From positions 13,999 through 77,998 of the forward strand of contig DMCY01000015.1 in NCBI GenBank assembly GCA_003451675.1: a DNA stretch of 64,000 bases, in the 5' to 3' direction. The stretch is from Candidatus Atribacteria bacterium (GTDB lineage: Bacteria; Atribacterota; JS1; SB-45; 34-128). The position numbers and the translations under genes are program-made. The notes below the pieces were generated by a model. That model was not told the origin of the DNA. It did not search any database and saw nothing but the letters and a program-made list of their open reading frames with translations. Shown here in pieces: positions 42,149-50,949 of the stretch. How positions within the stretch are numbered: the first letter of the stretch is position 1; the number at the start of each line of letters is the position of its first letter.

Positions 42149-44422
42149 ATGAAGATTAGAAAAAATATAATTATCAAAGGCATTGTCCAGGGAGTTGGCT
42201 TCCGGCCTTTTATTCATAAATTAGTACAAAATTATAATTTATCAGGTTGGGTTCTTAATTCAAACCAGGGTGTGGAGATAGATGTAGAGGGAAAAGAAGA
42301 AGAATTAAATAGTTTTATTAGTGATGTAAAAAAGAAACTCCCTCCTTTGGCCAGGATTGAAAAGATAGAAGTGAATCAACTTCCCTTAATGGGCTATAAA
42401 GGGTTTTCCATTAAGAAAAGCATGGTTAAAGAAGGGGATAGTTTTGTCTTAGTCTCCCCGGATATAAGCATATGTGAAGACTGTTTGCAAGAATTATTTG
42501 ATCCTCATAATCGACGCTTTCATTATCCTTTTATAAATTGTACTAATTGTGGTCCCCGTTTTACCATTATTAAAGATATCCCCTATGATCGGAAAAAGAC
42601 CACGATGAATAATTTTAAAATGTGCTCTTTATGTCAGGGTGAGTATGACGACATAGAAGATAGAAGATATCATGCTCAACCAAATGCCTGTGCTGATTGT
42701 GGTCCACAGGTATCTCTTTGCCAAAATAAAAGAAAATTAGAAGGTATTGATCCCATAGAAAAAGCTGTTAAACTCTTAAAAGAAGGGAAAATTGGTGCGA
42801 TTAAAGGATTGGGTGGTTTTCATTTAGCCTGTGATGCAACCAATAATAAAGCAGTTGCAAGATTACGCCGGTTAAAAAATAGAGAGGCTAAACCCTTTGC
42901 TATAATGTCTTCTAATTTAGAAAAAATTATGCAATATTGTAAACTCGGGGAGAAAGAAAAAGAATGGTTGGTGAATCGGGCTCGGCCCATTGTCCTTTTA
43001 CAAAAAAAGGAGGATAGCTTAATCTCACCATTGGTAGCCCCGCGTAATAATTATTTGGGAGTAATGTTACCCTATACCCCTCTTCATTATCTATTATTAA
43101 AAGATAATTTTACCGCTTTAATAATGACCAGTGGCAATATCACTGATCAACCGATAATTGGTGATAATCTGGAAGCCTTAGAGAAGTTAGATGGAATAGT
43201 TGATTTTTTTCTTTCCTATAATAGAGATATATTTAACCGGTGTGATGATTCTGTAGTAAAAATTATAAATGATGATAATGTGTTTTTTCGAAGATCAAGA
43301 GGATATGTACCCCACCCTATAATTCTTAATTTCAAGTTAAAGGAAGTATTGGCTTTGGGTGGGGAATTAAAAAATACTATTAGTTTTTCTAAAGAAAATT
43401 ACATTTTTCTCAGTCAATATTTGGGGGATTTAAAGAGTGTAGAAACCTTGGAATTTTTTAAAGAGTCAATAGCAAGTTTTAAAAAAATGTTTAGACTAAA
43501 GCCTGAAATTATTGCCTGCGATCTTCATCCCGATTACCTCTCTACCCAATATGCAGAGGAAATAAAAGCTAAAAAGGGATTAAAACTAGTAAAAGTTCAG
43601 CATCATTACGCCCACATAGTAAGTTGTATGGCTGAAAACAATCTTAAGGGAAAAGTGATAGGGGTGGCTTATGATGGAACAGGTTACGGAGATGATGGTA
43701 ATGTATGGGGAGGGGAGTTTTTGTTATGTGATTTGAAGGAATATCTACGGGTAGGTCATTTAAAATATTATCCCTTACCGGGGGGAGATAAGGCTATTGT
43801 AGAGCCCTGGAGAATGGCATATAGTTACTTATATTCTATCTATGGCCCCAGGGCTAAAAAAATTGATATAGATTTTTACCGTAGAATGGATTATGATAAA
43901 TTATCTATTATTAAAAAGATGATCGATAAAAATATAAATTCTCCGCTTACTTCCAGTTGTGGACGTCTTTTTGATGCAGCATCTTCGTTAATTGGGATAA
44001 GAGATGAGATAAGTTATGAGGGTCAGGCAGCTATGGAATTAGAATCGTTTTGTGCATCTGGGATAAAAGGGAGATATAAATTTAGTATATACAAAGAAGA
44101 AGAGAAATTTATTATTGACCCTCAAGGGGTTTTTATAGATATAATAGAAGACCTTAAAAAGGGGTTAGAAAAAAAGGTAATGGCTGCCAAATTTCATAAT
44201 ACCGTAGCTGAATTTACGGTAGATTTATGTGGTAAAATAAGAGAAAATACCGGAATTAATGAAATTGCTTTAAGCGGAGGGGTATTTCAAAATAAATATT
44301 TAACCGAAAAAGTGGTCTTCTTATTAGAAAATAAGGGGTTTAAAGTATATATCCAGAGAAAAGTTCCCCCTAATGATGGGGGGATATCTCTGGGACAGGC
44401 GGTAGTAGCAGGATGCGAATAG
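42149..44422 (+). CDS. hypF: Carbamoyltransferase HypF
   Basis: A 757-residue enzyme that makes the cyanide ligands of the [NiFe] centre, starting from carbamoyl phosphate. The acylphosphatase domain (1-90) has GIVQGVGFRPFI. Two zinc fingers use C109, C112, C131, C134 and C159, C162, C181, C184. A YrdC-like domain follows (about 200-385), then a Kae1-like domain with VQHHYAH at 483-489 and GVAYDGTGYGDDG. The length matches full HypF. AGGAAG precedes ATG 42149. It is separated from both neighbours by repeat elements. Confidence 0.95.
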   Translation: MKIRKNIIIKGIVQGVGFRPFIHKLVQNYNLSGWVLNSNQGVEIDVEGKEEELNSFISDVKKKLPPLARIEKIEVNQLPLMGYKGFSIKKSMVKEGDSFVLVSPDISICEDCLQELFDPHNRRFHYPFINCTNCGPRFTIIKDIPYDRKKTTMNNFKMCSLCQGEYDDIEDRRYHAQPNACADCGPQVSLCQNKRKLEGIDPIEKAVKLLKEGKIGAIKGLGGFHLACDATNNKAVARLRRLKNREAKPFAIMSSNLEKIMQYCKLGEKEKEWLVNRARPIVLLQKKEDSLISPLVAPRNNYLGVMLPYTPLHYLLLKDNFTALIMTSGNITDQPIIGDNLEALEKLDGIVDFFLSYNRDIFNRCDDSVVKIINDDNVFFRRSRGYVPHPIILNFKLKEVLALGGELKNTISFSKENYIFLSQYLGDLKSVETLEFFKESIASFKKMFRLKPEIIACDLHPDYLSTQYAEEIKAKKGLKLVKVQHHYAHIVSCMAENNLKGKVIGVAYDGTGYGDDGNVWGGEFLLCDLKEYLRVGHLKYYPLPGGDKAIVEPWRMAYSYLYSIYGPRAKKIDIDFYRRMDYDKLSIIKKMIDKNINSPLTSSCGRLFDAASSLIGIRDEISYEGQAAMELESFCASGIKGRYKFSIYKEEEKFIIDPQGVFIDIIEDLKKGLEKKVMAAKFHNTVAEFTVDLCGKIRENTGINEIALSGGVFQNKYLTEKVVFLLENKGFKVYIQRKVPPNDGGISLGQAVVAGCE

Positions 44423-44694
44423 TTAGCTGGTTACTTGGTTACCTGGTTAGTTAGTTATAATTAGTCGTTAGTCGTTAGTGAATAGTATTTAGCAAAGAAA
44501 AGGGAAGAAAATACAGAAGCCAGAATAAGACAGTGATAAGTAATGATTAATCTGTGACAAGTAATAAGTTTCGGGTTACAGGTTGCAAGATATATTGGTT
44601 AGATAGTTATTTGGTTAATTAGTTTAATACTAAATTCCTAACCAGTTAACCAACTAACTAATTAACCAGCTAACCAAAGAGAGGAGGAAAGAAA
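44423..44694. repeat. Dispersed spacer element, copy before hypC
   Basis: A 272-bp gap. The left end (GTTAGCTGGTTACTTGGTTA, from 44422) and the right end (CCAACTAACTAATTAACC, about 44648-44665) are inverted relatives. The interior segment 44454-44541 is repeated at 50186-50273 with only two mismatches in 88 bases. It ends about 20 bases before the hypC start, where GAGAGGAGG gives the ribosome site. Confidence 0.72.
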
Positions 44695-44910
44695 ATGTGT
44701 TTGGCAATACCAGGAAAAGTTAAAAAAATATTTGATGATCATACAGCGGAAATAGAAATCGGGGGAATTGTTAAGAATGCAAGTTTAGATCTAATTCCTC
44801 AAGCTGCAGTGGGCGATTACGTGCTCTTACATGCTGGTTTTGCTATTGAAGTTATTGACCAAGAAAAAGCTTTAGAGATATTTAGGGCTTGGGAGGGGAA
44901 GGTAGATTGA
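44695..44910 (+). CDS. hypC: Hydrogenase maturation chaperone HypC
   Basis: A 71-residue chaperone of the HypC/HupF family. It begins with the essential MCLAIPGKV (C2, the iron-binding residue) and contains the AVGDYVLLHAGFAIEVID block. It carries the Fe(CN)2CO unit with HypD and docks onto the large-subunit precursor. The strong ribosome site GAGAGGAGG lies at 44680. It overlaps the hypD start by four bases. Confidence 0.94.
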   Translation: MCLAIPGKVKKIFDDHTAEIEIGGIVKNASLDLIPQAAVGDYVLLHAGFAIEVIDQEKALEIFRAWEGKVD

Positions 44911-45983
44911 GATATGTTGATGAGTATAGAAATAAAGAAATAGCCCAGAAAATTCTCCGGCAAATTAAAAATATTTCTAAAAAGAAGATTAATTTAATGG
45001 AAGTTTGCGGAACTCACACCGTAGCTATATTTAGAAATGGCATTAGAAAAATCTTGCCCCCAAATATTAATCTCATCTCCGGACCGGGTTGCCCGGTATG
45101 TGTTACCCCCATTTCATATATCGATGAAATAATTGCTCTATCCAAGAAAGATAATTTTATTATAACTACTTTTGGGGACATGATGAGAGTTCCGGGTTCT
45201 ACCTCTACTTTAGAAAAAGAAAAGACCGAAGGAGCAGATATCAGGATTGTTTACTCTGCTTTAGATGCCTTAAAGATCGCTCAGGATAATTCTTCTAAAG
45301 AAGTTGTATTTATGGGAGTGGGGTTTGAGACAACTTCTCCTACCATAGCAAGTGTTGTATTAAAAGCACAAAAAGAGAAGATTAATAATTTTTCCGTTTT
45401 GAGCGTAGCAAAGATTATACCCCCCGCAATGAAAACCTTATTAGAGGGTAAAGAAGTAAACATCGATGGCTTTATTTGCCCGGGACATGTAAGTGCGATT
45501 ATCGGCAGTAAACCTTACAATTTTATTACCACTCAATATAAAGTACCTTGTGTTATCTGTGGATTTGAGCCCCTGGATATTTTGCAGAGCATCTATATGC
45601 TGGTTAAACAGATTGAAGATGGTAGGGCAGAGGTAGAAATACAATATGAACGGGTAGTTAAACCTGAAGGCAACAAGACTGCCTTGGATAAAATTGATGA
45701 GGCATTTAAGGTAGTTGATTCCGATTGGAGAGGGATAGGCAATATCTCCCTTAGCGGCTTGGAGATAAAAGATAAATATGGGAAATTTAATGCTAGAAAA
45801 TTCGAAGTAGAAATAGAAGAAACTAAGGAACCTAAGGGGTGCCGTTGCGGAGAGGTATTAAGAGGAGTAATAACTCCACCTGAATGTCCTCTTTTTAGAG
45901 GGGTTTGCACTCCCGAAAATCCTCAAGGAGCATGTATGGTTTCTACTGAAGGAACTTGTGCTGCTTATTATAAATATAACTAG
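44907..45983 (+). CDS. hypD: Hydrogenase maturation factor HypD
   Basis: About 358 residues. Key cysteines are C34 (EVCGTHT) and C62/C65 (GPGCPVCVTP), which align with C41, C69 and C72 of E. coli HypD; these hold the iron during cyanide attachment. The C-terminal [4Fe-4S] cysteines lie in GCRCGEVLRG, PPECPLFRGVC and GACMVS. I chose TTG 44907 because it overlaps the hypC stop (TTGA) and has GGAGGGG eight bases upstream; an in-frame TTG at 44889 would add six residues. Confidence 0.93.
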   Translation: MRYVDEYRNKEIAQKILRQIKNISKKKINLMEVCGTHTVAIFRNGIRKILPPNINLISGPGCPVCVTPISYIDEIIALSKKDNFIITTFGDMMRVPGSTSTLEKEKTEGADIRIVYSALDALKIAQDNSSKEVVFMGVGFETTSPTIASVVLKAQKEKINNFSVLSVAKIIPPAMKTLLEGKEVNIDGFICPGHVSAIIGSKPYNFITTQYKVPCVICGFEPLDILQSIYMLVKQIEDGRAEVEIQYERVVKPEGNKTALDKIDEAFKVVDSDWRGIGNISLSGLEIKDKYGKFNARKFEVEIEETKEPKGCRCGEVLRGVITPPECPLFRGVCTPENPQGACMVSTEGTCAAYYKYN

Positions 45984-46382
45984 AGTCGTTAGCGGATAGC
46001 GTAGAGCGTATAGTTATAGCGAAAAACGCAAAGCGCAAAATTAAAATAGTATCTCGTATCTCGTGAATCGTATCTCGATATTTAGTTAGCTGGTTAGTGG
46101 TTACCTGGTTAGCTAGTTAAGAAAATAAAAGATAAAAATCAGTAGCCAGAATAAACTAGTATCCTGTATGTTAACGTATAGTATATAGGGAAAAATGCAA
46201 AACTATAACGTAAAGCTAAAAACTAAGAAAAGTTTTAAATTATGAATTTTTAGTTGCTTACTGAAAACGTGTATTTTTCTTGTATTTTGAACCAACTAAC
46301 CAGCTAACCAAATAACTAACTAACCAATACTGACTGCTAAATTGGCTAACCAAACACTAACGACCAAATATGAAAGGGAAAG
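45984..46382. repeat. Dispersed spacer element, inverted copy before hypE
   Basis: A 399-bp gap. From about 46083 to 46325 it is the reverse complement, with changes, of the spacers around hypB: GTTAAGAAAATAAAAGATAA, AAAACTAAGAAAAGTTTTAA and GTATTTTTCTTGTATTTTG appear in reverse order. The first 90 bp carries GTTAGCGGATAGCGTAGAGC and GTATCTCGTATCTCG words. The last 20 bp before hypE has a GAAAGGGAAAG ribosome site. Confidence 0.75.
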
Positions 46383-47396
46383 ATGATGAAAGAAAAAAAA
46401 ATATTGTTGAGTCATGGAAGTGGAGGGAAATTATCTTTTAATCTAATAAAAAAATTGTTTTTGCCTAATTTTAATAATCCTTATTTGAAAAGACTTGATG
46501 ATGGCGCGGTATTAAATATCGAAGGATTAAAATTAGCCTATACTACCGATTCTTATACAGTAGACCCTTTATTTTTTAAAGGAGGGAACATTGGGGAGCT
46601 GGCAGTTTACGGCACAGTCAATGATTTAGCAATGTGTGGGGCAACTCCTTTATATTTAAGCTGTTCTTTTATTATAGAAGAGGGATTCTCTTTAAGCCTG
46701 TTAGAAAAGATTGTTTTAAGTATGAGAGAGGCTTCAGTAGTTGCCCGGGTTGATATTGTGACTGGGGACACTAAAGTGGTAAATAGAGGGGCTGCAGATA
46801 AAATATTTATTAATACCTCAGGTGTGGGAATGGTAAAAAAAGGAGTAAATATTTCCGGAAGTAATGCTAAAGTCGGAGATGTAGTTATGATAAATGGTCC
46901 CATTGGCAGTCATGGGATTGCGGTTTTATCGGAGAGAGAAGGCTTAAAATTCGAAACAGATATAAAAAGTGATACTGCTCCTCTTTCGTCTTTAGTGGCA
47001 GATATGTTAGAAATTAGTAAAGATATCCATGTTCTAAGAGATCCTACGCGAGGAGGCTTATCTACTACTCTAAACGAAATAGCTTTATCTTCAAAGGTAG
47101 ATATAGAGATAAACGAAGGCGATATCCCTGTTCAGGAAGAAGTAAGGGCAGCTTGCGAAATATTAGGTTATGACCCCTTGTATCTCGCTAACGAAGGTAA
47201 ATTGGTGGCTTTTATTCCCTCGGAAATTGCCCCCGATATGCTAAAAAAGATGAGAAAGAATAAATATGGAAAAGAATCAAGAATTATCGGTAGAGTGGTA
47301 AAAAAATCAGAAGGAAAAGTTTATCTTGATACTAAAATCGGAGGGAAAAGGATAGTAGATATGCTAACAGGAGAACAATTGCCCAGGATATGCTAA
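46383..47396 (+). CDS. hypE: Carbamoyl dehydratase HypE
   Basis: A 337-residue PurM-like enzyme that, with HypF, converts the C-terminal cysteine into a thiocyanate for CN ligand donation. The ATP-binding start LLSHGSGGKLS is at about residues 8-18, LDDGAVL near 39, and the required C-terminal cysteine ends the protein as LPRIC (C337). ATG 46383 and ATG 46386 are both possible. The gene completes the hypB-F-C-D-E set; hypA is missing. Confidence 0.95.
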   Translation: MMKEKKILLSHGSGGKLSFNLIKKLFLPNFNNPYLKRLDDGAVLNIEGLKLAYTTDSYTVDPLFFKGGNIGELAVYGTVNDLAMCGATPLYLSCSFIIEEGFSLSLLEKIVLSMREASVVARVDIVTGDTKVVNRGAADKIFINTSGVGMVKKGVNISGSNAKVGDVVMINGPIGSHGIAVLSEREGLKFETDIKSDTAPLSSLVADMLEISKDIHVLRDPTRGGLSTTLNEIALSSKVDIEINEGDIPVQEEVRAACEILGYDPLYLANEGKLVAFIPSEIAPDMLKKMRKNKYGKESRIIGRVVKKSEGKVYLDTKIGGKRIVDMLTGEQLPRIC

Positions 47397-48048
47397 AATA
47401 AGTTAGTTGGTTAGCTGGTTACTTGGTTAATTAGTTAGGATAAAGATTAGTTAGCCGGTTACCTTGTTTATCAGTTAGCCAGTTGAAAATTCAAGTTACG
47501 AGTTGCAGGTTAAGAGTTACAAGTTTATTTAGTTAACCTGTTTACCGGTTACCCGGTTGGCCAGTTAAAATACAGTGATAAGTAATGAGTAACAAGTAAT
47601 AAGTTTCGAATTGCAAGTTTTATGGGAATGACAGATGTAGGGGCTTGATTTATCAAGCCCGCAAACACGGGTCGGATAAATCCGACCCCTACATTAAAAA
47701 AATATTTTATTTAAAATACGAAAAAGTTTTAAGTTTTGAATTATGGTTTTTCGCTTTTAGTTTTAAATTTTTAATTACATACTGAAACCCGTATTTCTCT
47801 TGTATTTTAAACTAATTAACTAAGTAACCAACTAACCAGCTAACTAATGTAATTGGAGAATTGGTAAATTGGTTAATCGGACAATTGGTCAATCTTTAAT
47901 TAGTCATTACTTATCACTGTATTTTAACTGGTCGATTGGAAGACTGGTAGATTAGCCAACTGGTAAACCGGATAACTGGTTAACTATCTTAATTGGTCAA
48001 TTGGCGAATTGGTCAATTGGTAAATTTAAATAAAGGTGGTAATAAATT
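47397..48048. repeat. Composite repeat region after hypE
   Basis: This 652-bp stretch has no gene. It contains nested or adjacent copies of the GGTTAGCTGGTTACTTGG-type element, CAAGTTACGAGTTGCAGGTT words and a compact double palindrome (listed at 47635-47694). It also has a right-hand inverted end (AACCAACTAACCAGC near 47826-47840). Around 47848-48025 there are blocks of eight-base units such as AATTGGTC and AATTGGCG. The AMMECR1 ribosome site GGTGG follows at 48034. Confidence 0.7.
47635..47694. repeat. Compact palindromic unit with inverted ends
   Basis: A 60-bp unit bounded by ATGTAGGGG and CCCCTACAT (perfect nine-base inverted ends). It holds two internal palindromes: GGGCTTGATTTATCAAGCCC and GGTCGGATAAATCCGACC. 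Related pieces occur at 48820-48848 and 61558-61584. It looks like a REP-type or MITE-type unit. Confidence 0.8.
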
Positions 48049-48573
48049 ATGAAAAAGAACGAGAAAAGTGCTTATGTTAGATTAGCGCGAGAAACGATTG
48101 AAAATTATATAAAACAGGGAAAAATAATTACTCCTCCCCCGGACCTTCCTAAAGAGATAGTTAATCAAAAGGCAGGGGTGTTTGTTTCAATTAAAAAATT
48201 TGGTAATTTGAGAGGGTGTATAGGAACTTTTATGCCCACTCAGGAAAATATAGCCCAAGAGATTATAAAGAATGCCATTAGTGCTGCTGTTGATGACCCT
48301 CGTTTTTCTCAGGTAACAGCTTCTGAACTAGGTGATTTAACTATTTCGGTGGATGTCTTGTCTCCTCCTGAAGAAATTTCTGATATCTCAGAACTTGATC
48401 CTAAAAAATATGGAGTGATTGTTAGCAGTGGTTACAAAAAGGGTTTATTATTACCTGATTTAGAGGGTGTGGATACAGTAGAATACCAGATTGATATTGC
48501 CAAACGTAAAGCAGGAATTTATCCCGGTGAAAAAGTAAAATTATATCGCTTTGAAGTGAAAAGATACCATTAG
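48049..48573 (+). CDS. AMMECR1-domain protein (AmmeMemoRadiSam system)
   Basis: A 174-residue protein of the AMMECR1 family, with the invariant LRGCIG motif at 54-59 and the DPRF segment near residue 84. Its biochemical role is not settled. In many prokaryotes it is encoded with a MEMO-type protein and a radical SAM enzyme. The radical SAM partner is the next gene here, but no MEMO gene is present between or beside them. GGTGG lies about 10 bases before ATG 48049. Confidence 0.9.
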   Translation: MKKNEKSAYVRLARETIENYIKQGKIITPPPDLPKEIVNQKAGVFVSIKKFGNLRGCIGTFMPTQENIAQEIIKNAISAAVDDPRFSQVTASELGDLTISVDVLSPPEEISDISELDPKKYGVIVSSGYKKGLLLPDLEGVDTVEYQIDIAKRKAGIYPGEKVKLYRFEVKRYH

Positions 48574-49030
48574 ATTAGTTAAATGGTTAATTGGTTGCTT
48601 GGTTAGCTGGTTAAGAGAATAAAAGATAAAAATTAGTAGTCAGGAGCTAGAATCCAGTAGTCAGAATAAATTATTATTGCGTATGTTGGGGTACAGCGTA
48701 TAGGATATTAGTTACCCGCTTAACCAGTTTGCCAGTTAAGATTAGTTAACTGACTAATTAAATTCGTATTTCATTAAATTATACAGAATTTTTGCTTCAT
48801 AATATACAAGTATTGTTTTTGTAGGGGGGAATTTATCCGACCCTTACATTTCCATAGACAGGCGAGACGCCTGTCCTACGGTTTTATCTTATATCTTATA
48901 ACTTATAACTAGCCAACCGGGTAACCGGTACACAGGTTAACTAAATAATCTTGTAACTTGCAACCTGTATTTCTAATTGGTCAATTGGCAAATTGGCTAA
49001 TCGGGCAATTGAAGAGAGGTGATTTTTAAA
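48574..49030. repeat. Composite repeat region before the radical SAM gene
   Basis: A 457-bp spacer without a gene. It carries GGTTAGCTGGTTAAGAG and AATAAAAGATAAAAATTAG words (about 48590-48660), a degenerate ATGTAGGGG-type unit at 48820-48848 and a GACAGGCG/CGCCTGTC hairpin (48857-48875). Right-end words (CCAACCGGGTAACCGGTA) lie near 48913. A run of AATTGGTC-type octamers (about 48975-49011) touches the ribosome site of the next gene. Confidence 0.7.
48857..48875. repeat. Short palindrome GACAGGCG/CGCCTGTC
   Basis: GACAGGCG and CGCCTGTC around a three-base AGA loop, followed by CTACGG. The same unit occurs at 50439-50457 and, slightly changed and reversed, at about 61530-61553. It is a dispersed intergenic hairpin rather than a terminator, since no T-run follows. 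Confidence 0.7.
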
Positions 49031-50029
49031 ATGAAAGAAGCCTTGTTTTATGAATTATTCGATAAAGAGAAAGGGATTATAAAATGTTTGCTTTGCCCCA
49101 AAGAATGTTTGATACAGAAAAGCCAGGTTGGTTTTTGTCGAGCACGGCAAAATATAGACAATCAACTTTATTCTTTAATCTATTCCAAGGTTTCCTCTTA
49201 CGGAATGGACCCTATTGAAAAAAAACCGCTTTATCATTTCTATCCCGGGATAATGGTTTTATCACTGGGCACAATAGGCTGTAATTTTGCATGTGCTTTT
49301 TGCCAGAACTGGACTATTTCTCAAGCAAACATAAAAGATGTTCAAGTGGAAGAGTTATCCCCCGAAAAGGCAATACAATTAGCCCTGCAGAATAATTCTC
49401 CAGCAATATGTTATACTTATTCTGAGCCCTTAATCTGGTATGAATATATTTTAGATACTGCAAAGCTAGCTAAAAAAAATAACTTAAAAAATATTTTAGT
49501 TACTAACGGATTTATTAATCGTGAACCTCTTATTAAACTTTTGCCTTTTATTGATGCCATGAATATTGACCTTAAATCTTTTCGAAACTCCTTTTATCAA
49601 AAATATTCTAAAGGAAGCCTCTCTCCAGTGCTTAACACTATTAAGCTTTCTAAAGAATATTGCCATATAGAAATAACCAATCTAATCATACCCGGGTTAA
49701 ATGATAGTGAAGAAGAAATTAAAAAAATGGTGGATTGGATTTCTTCTATAAGTGGAGATATACCTTTGCATTTTTCTCGCTATTTCCCCTGTTATAAGAT
49801 GGACATTGAAGCAACACCCATTTCCACCCTATACAAAGCTCGGGATATTGCTCAGAAAAAATTGAAGTATGTATATGTAGGGAATATATGGGATGAGGAA
49901 GCCAACACCACTTATTGTGGAAATTGTAAAAAAACTTTAATCAAGCGAACAGGTTATAATATTATTAATGTGGGTTTGGATAAAGATGGAAAATGTAAAT
50001 ATTGCGGAGAAAAAGTAGTTCGTCTTTAG
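49031..50029 (+). CDS. AmmeMemoRadiSam system radical SAM enzyme
   Basis: About 332 residues. The radical SAM cluster motif is C84, C88, C91 (IGCNFACAFCQNW). An N-terminal cysteine set, C19, C22, C26, C36 (CLLCPKEC, FC), and two C-terminal CxxC pairs (YCGNCKK, CKYCGEK) probably bind zinc or another cluster. The protein is typical of the PflA-like family paired with AMMECR1 and MEMO; substrate unknown. ATG 49031 is preferred over GTG 49019, since GAGAGGTG overlaps the latter and lies nine bases before the former. Confidence 0.9.
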   Translation: MKEALFYELFDKEKGIIKCLLCPKECLIQKSQVGFCRARQNIDNQLYSLIYSKVSSYGMDPIEKKPLYHFYPGIMVLSLGTIGCNFACAFCQNWTISQANIKDVQVEELSPEKAIQLALQNNSPAICYTYSEPLIWYEYILDTAKLAKKNNLKNILVTNGFINREPLIKLLPFIDAMNIDLKSFRNSFYQKYSKGSLSPVLNTIKLSKEYCHIEITNLIIPGLNDSEEEIKKMVDWISSISGDIPLHFSRYFPCYKMDIEATPISTLYKARDIAQKKLKYVYVGNIWDEEANTTYCGNCKKTLIKRTGYNIINVGLDKDGKCKYCGEKVVRL

Positions 50030-50438
50030 TTATCTGGTTAGTTGGTTACCTGGTTAGTTAGTTAAAAATACAAATACAAGAAACAATATAATTGACCAAT
50101 TCTCCAATTCACCAATTAAGATTAAGATAAAGATTAATTCAGCGATTGACCAATTAAATTAGTTAGCCAGTTACCCGGTTTAGCAGTTATAATTAGTCGT
50201 TAGTCGTTAGTGAATAGTATTTAGCAAAGAAAAGAGAAGAAAATACAGAAGCCGGAATAAGACAGTGATAAGTGATGAGTTATGTGTAACGAGCTGCAAG
50301 TTGCAGGATAAAAAGATTGTTTTTAGTTATTAGTTTTTCGTTTTTAGATATTAGGAATTGGTTTTCAGTTTACAGTTTTCAATTATCAGTTTTAGTAATT
50401 AGAGGTATATTGCCAAACGCCTTTGTAATAAATTTATA

Positions 50439-50487
50439 GACAGGCGAGACGCCTGTCCTACGAAGGGCAGATACAAGGTCTGCCCTT
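50439..50487. repeat. Pair of adjacent short palindromes
   Basis: GACAGGCG/CGCCTGTC (50439-50457) is followed by AAGGGCAGA/TCTGCCCTT (50463-50487). The first matches the unit at 48857. The second is a different perfect nine-base inverted repeat with a seven-base loop. Neither has a T-run. Confidence 0.7.
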
Positions 50488-50618
50488 ACGACTTCTTTAA
50501 TAATGATTAATTTATTTTGAATTTATTCTTTGTATTCTCTTTACTTGAAACTCTAAACCTGTAACCTAAAACTTATATTTTGTATTTTTCTTTCTTAACT
50601 CGATACTGTTTTTAAAAC

Positions 50619-50648
50619 TTGACTTTTACCATCCCCTTTTGTTATATT
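50619..50648 (+). promoter_or_regulatory. Possible promoter upstream of the stand-alone Mrp operon
   Basis: TTGACT (50619-50624), an 18-base spacer and TATATT (50643-50648). The match is fair but it lies 300 bp before the first gene. An alternative TTGACA at 50845 has no well-spaced -10 box (TATTAT is 20 bases away). Confidence 0.3.
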
Positions 50649-50842
50649 TTCCTTAGCGGGATATTTACTTCCTGTTTCGTATAGCGTACCTCTTTTTTGT
50701 AGAAGCAAATTCTATTTTCTCTATTTTTTCAACCATAGGTCACAAGCTTAGGACAATCATAATAGTTTTTATGAACATCTGACATTTCTAAAAAAGGCAA
50801 GATGAATAGGTGTAAACAGGCGGTGGATTCAAAATCAATATA

Positions 50843-50916
50843 GCTTGACACATACTCAGCTATTGAGTTTTATTATATCGATACTTTTTTTAATAATAAT
50901 TTACAAAGTGTCAAGC
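50843..50916. promoter_or_regulatory. Inverted repeat GCTTGACAC ... GTGTCAAGC before mrpE
   Basis: Perfect nine-base arms at 50843-50851 and 50908-50916, separated by 56 bases of AT-rich DNA. The second arm ends 33 bases before the mrpE start. It may be a two-site operator or a long RNA stem in the leader; no known regulator matches it. Confidence 0.4.
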
Positions 50917-50949
50917 ATATAAATTGAGTAGAGGATAATTATATATATT

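Larger units (their letters stand above)
50030..50949. repeat. Long repeat-rich spacer before the stand-alone Mrp operon
   Basis: A 920-bp stretch without a gene. From 50030 to about 50600 it is a mosaic of dispersed words: GGTTAGTTGGTTACCTGG at the start, GACCAATTCTCCAATTCACC, the 88-base segment also found at 44454-44541, the GACAGGCG palindrome and an AAGGGCAGA/TCTGCCCTT palindrome (50463-50487). From 50600 on it is ordinary AT-rich DNA with a possible promoter and a long-armed inverted repeat, listed separately. Confidence 0.65.

Noticed and set aside
47991..48025. Octamer runs as a CRISPR array
   Set aside because: Units are eight bases with no unique spacers of 30-40 bases and no cas genes nearby.
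50800..50850. tRNA-like sequence (AGGCGGTGGATTCAAAATC)
   Set aside because: Only a weak T-arm-like stretch is seen; no acceptor stem or anticodon arm can be formed.
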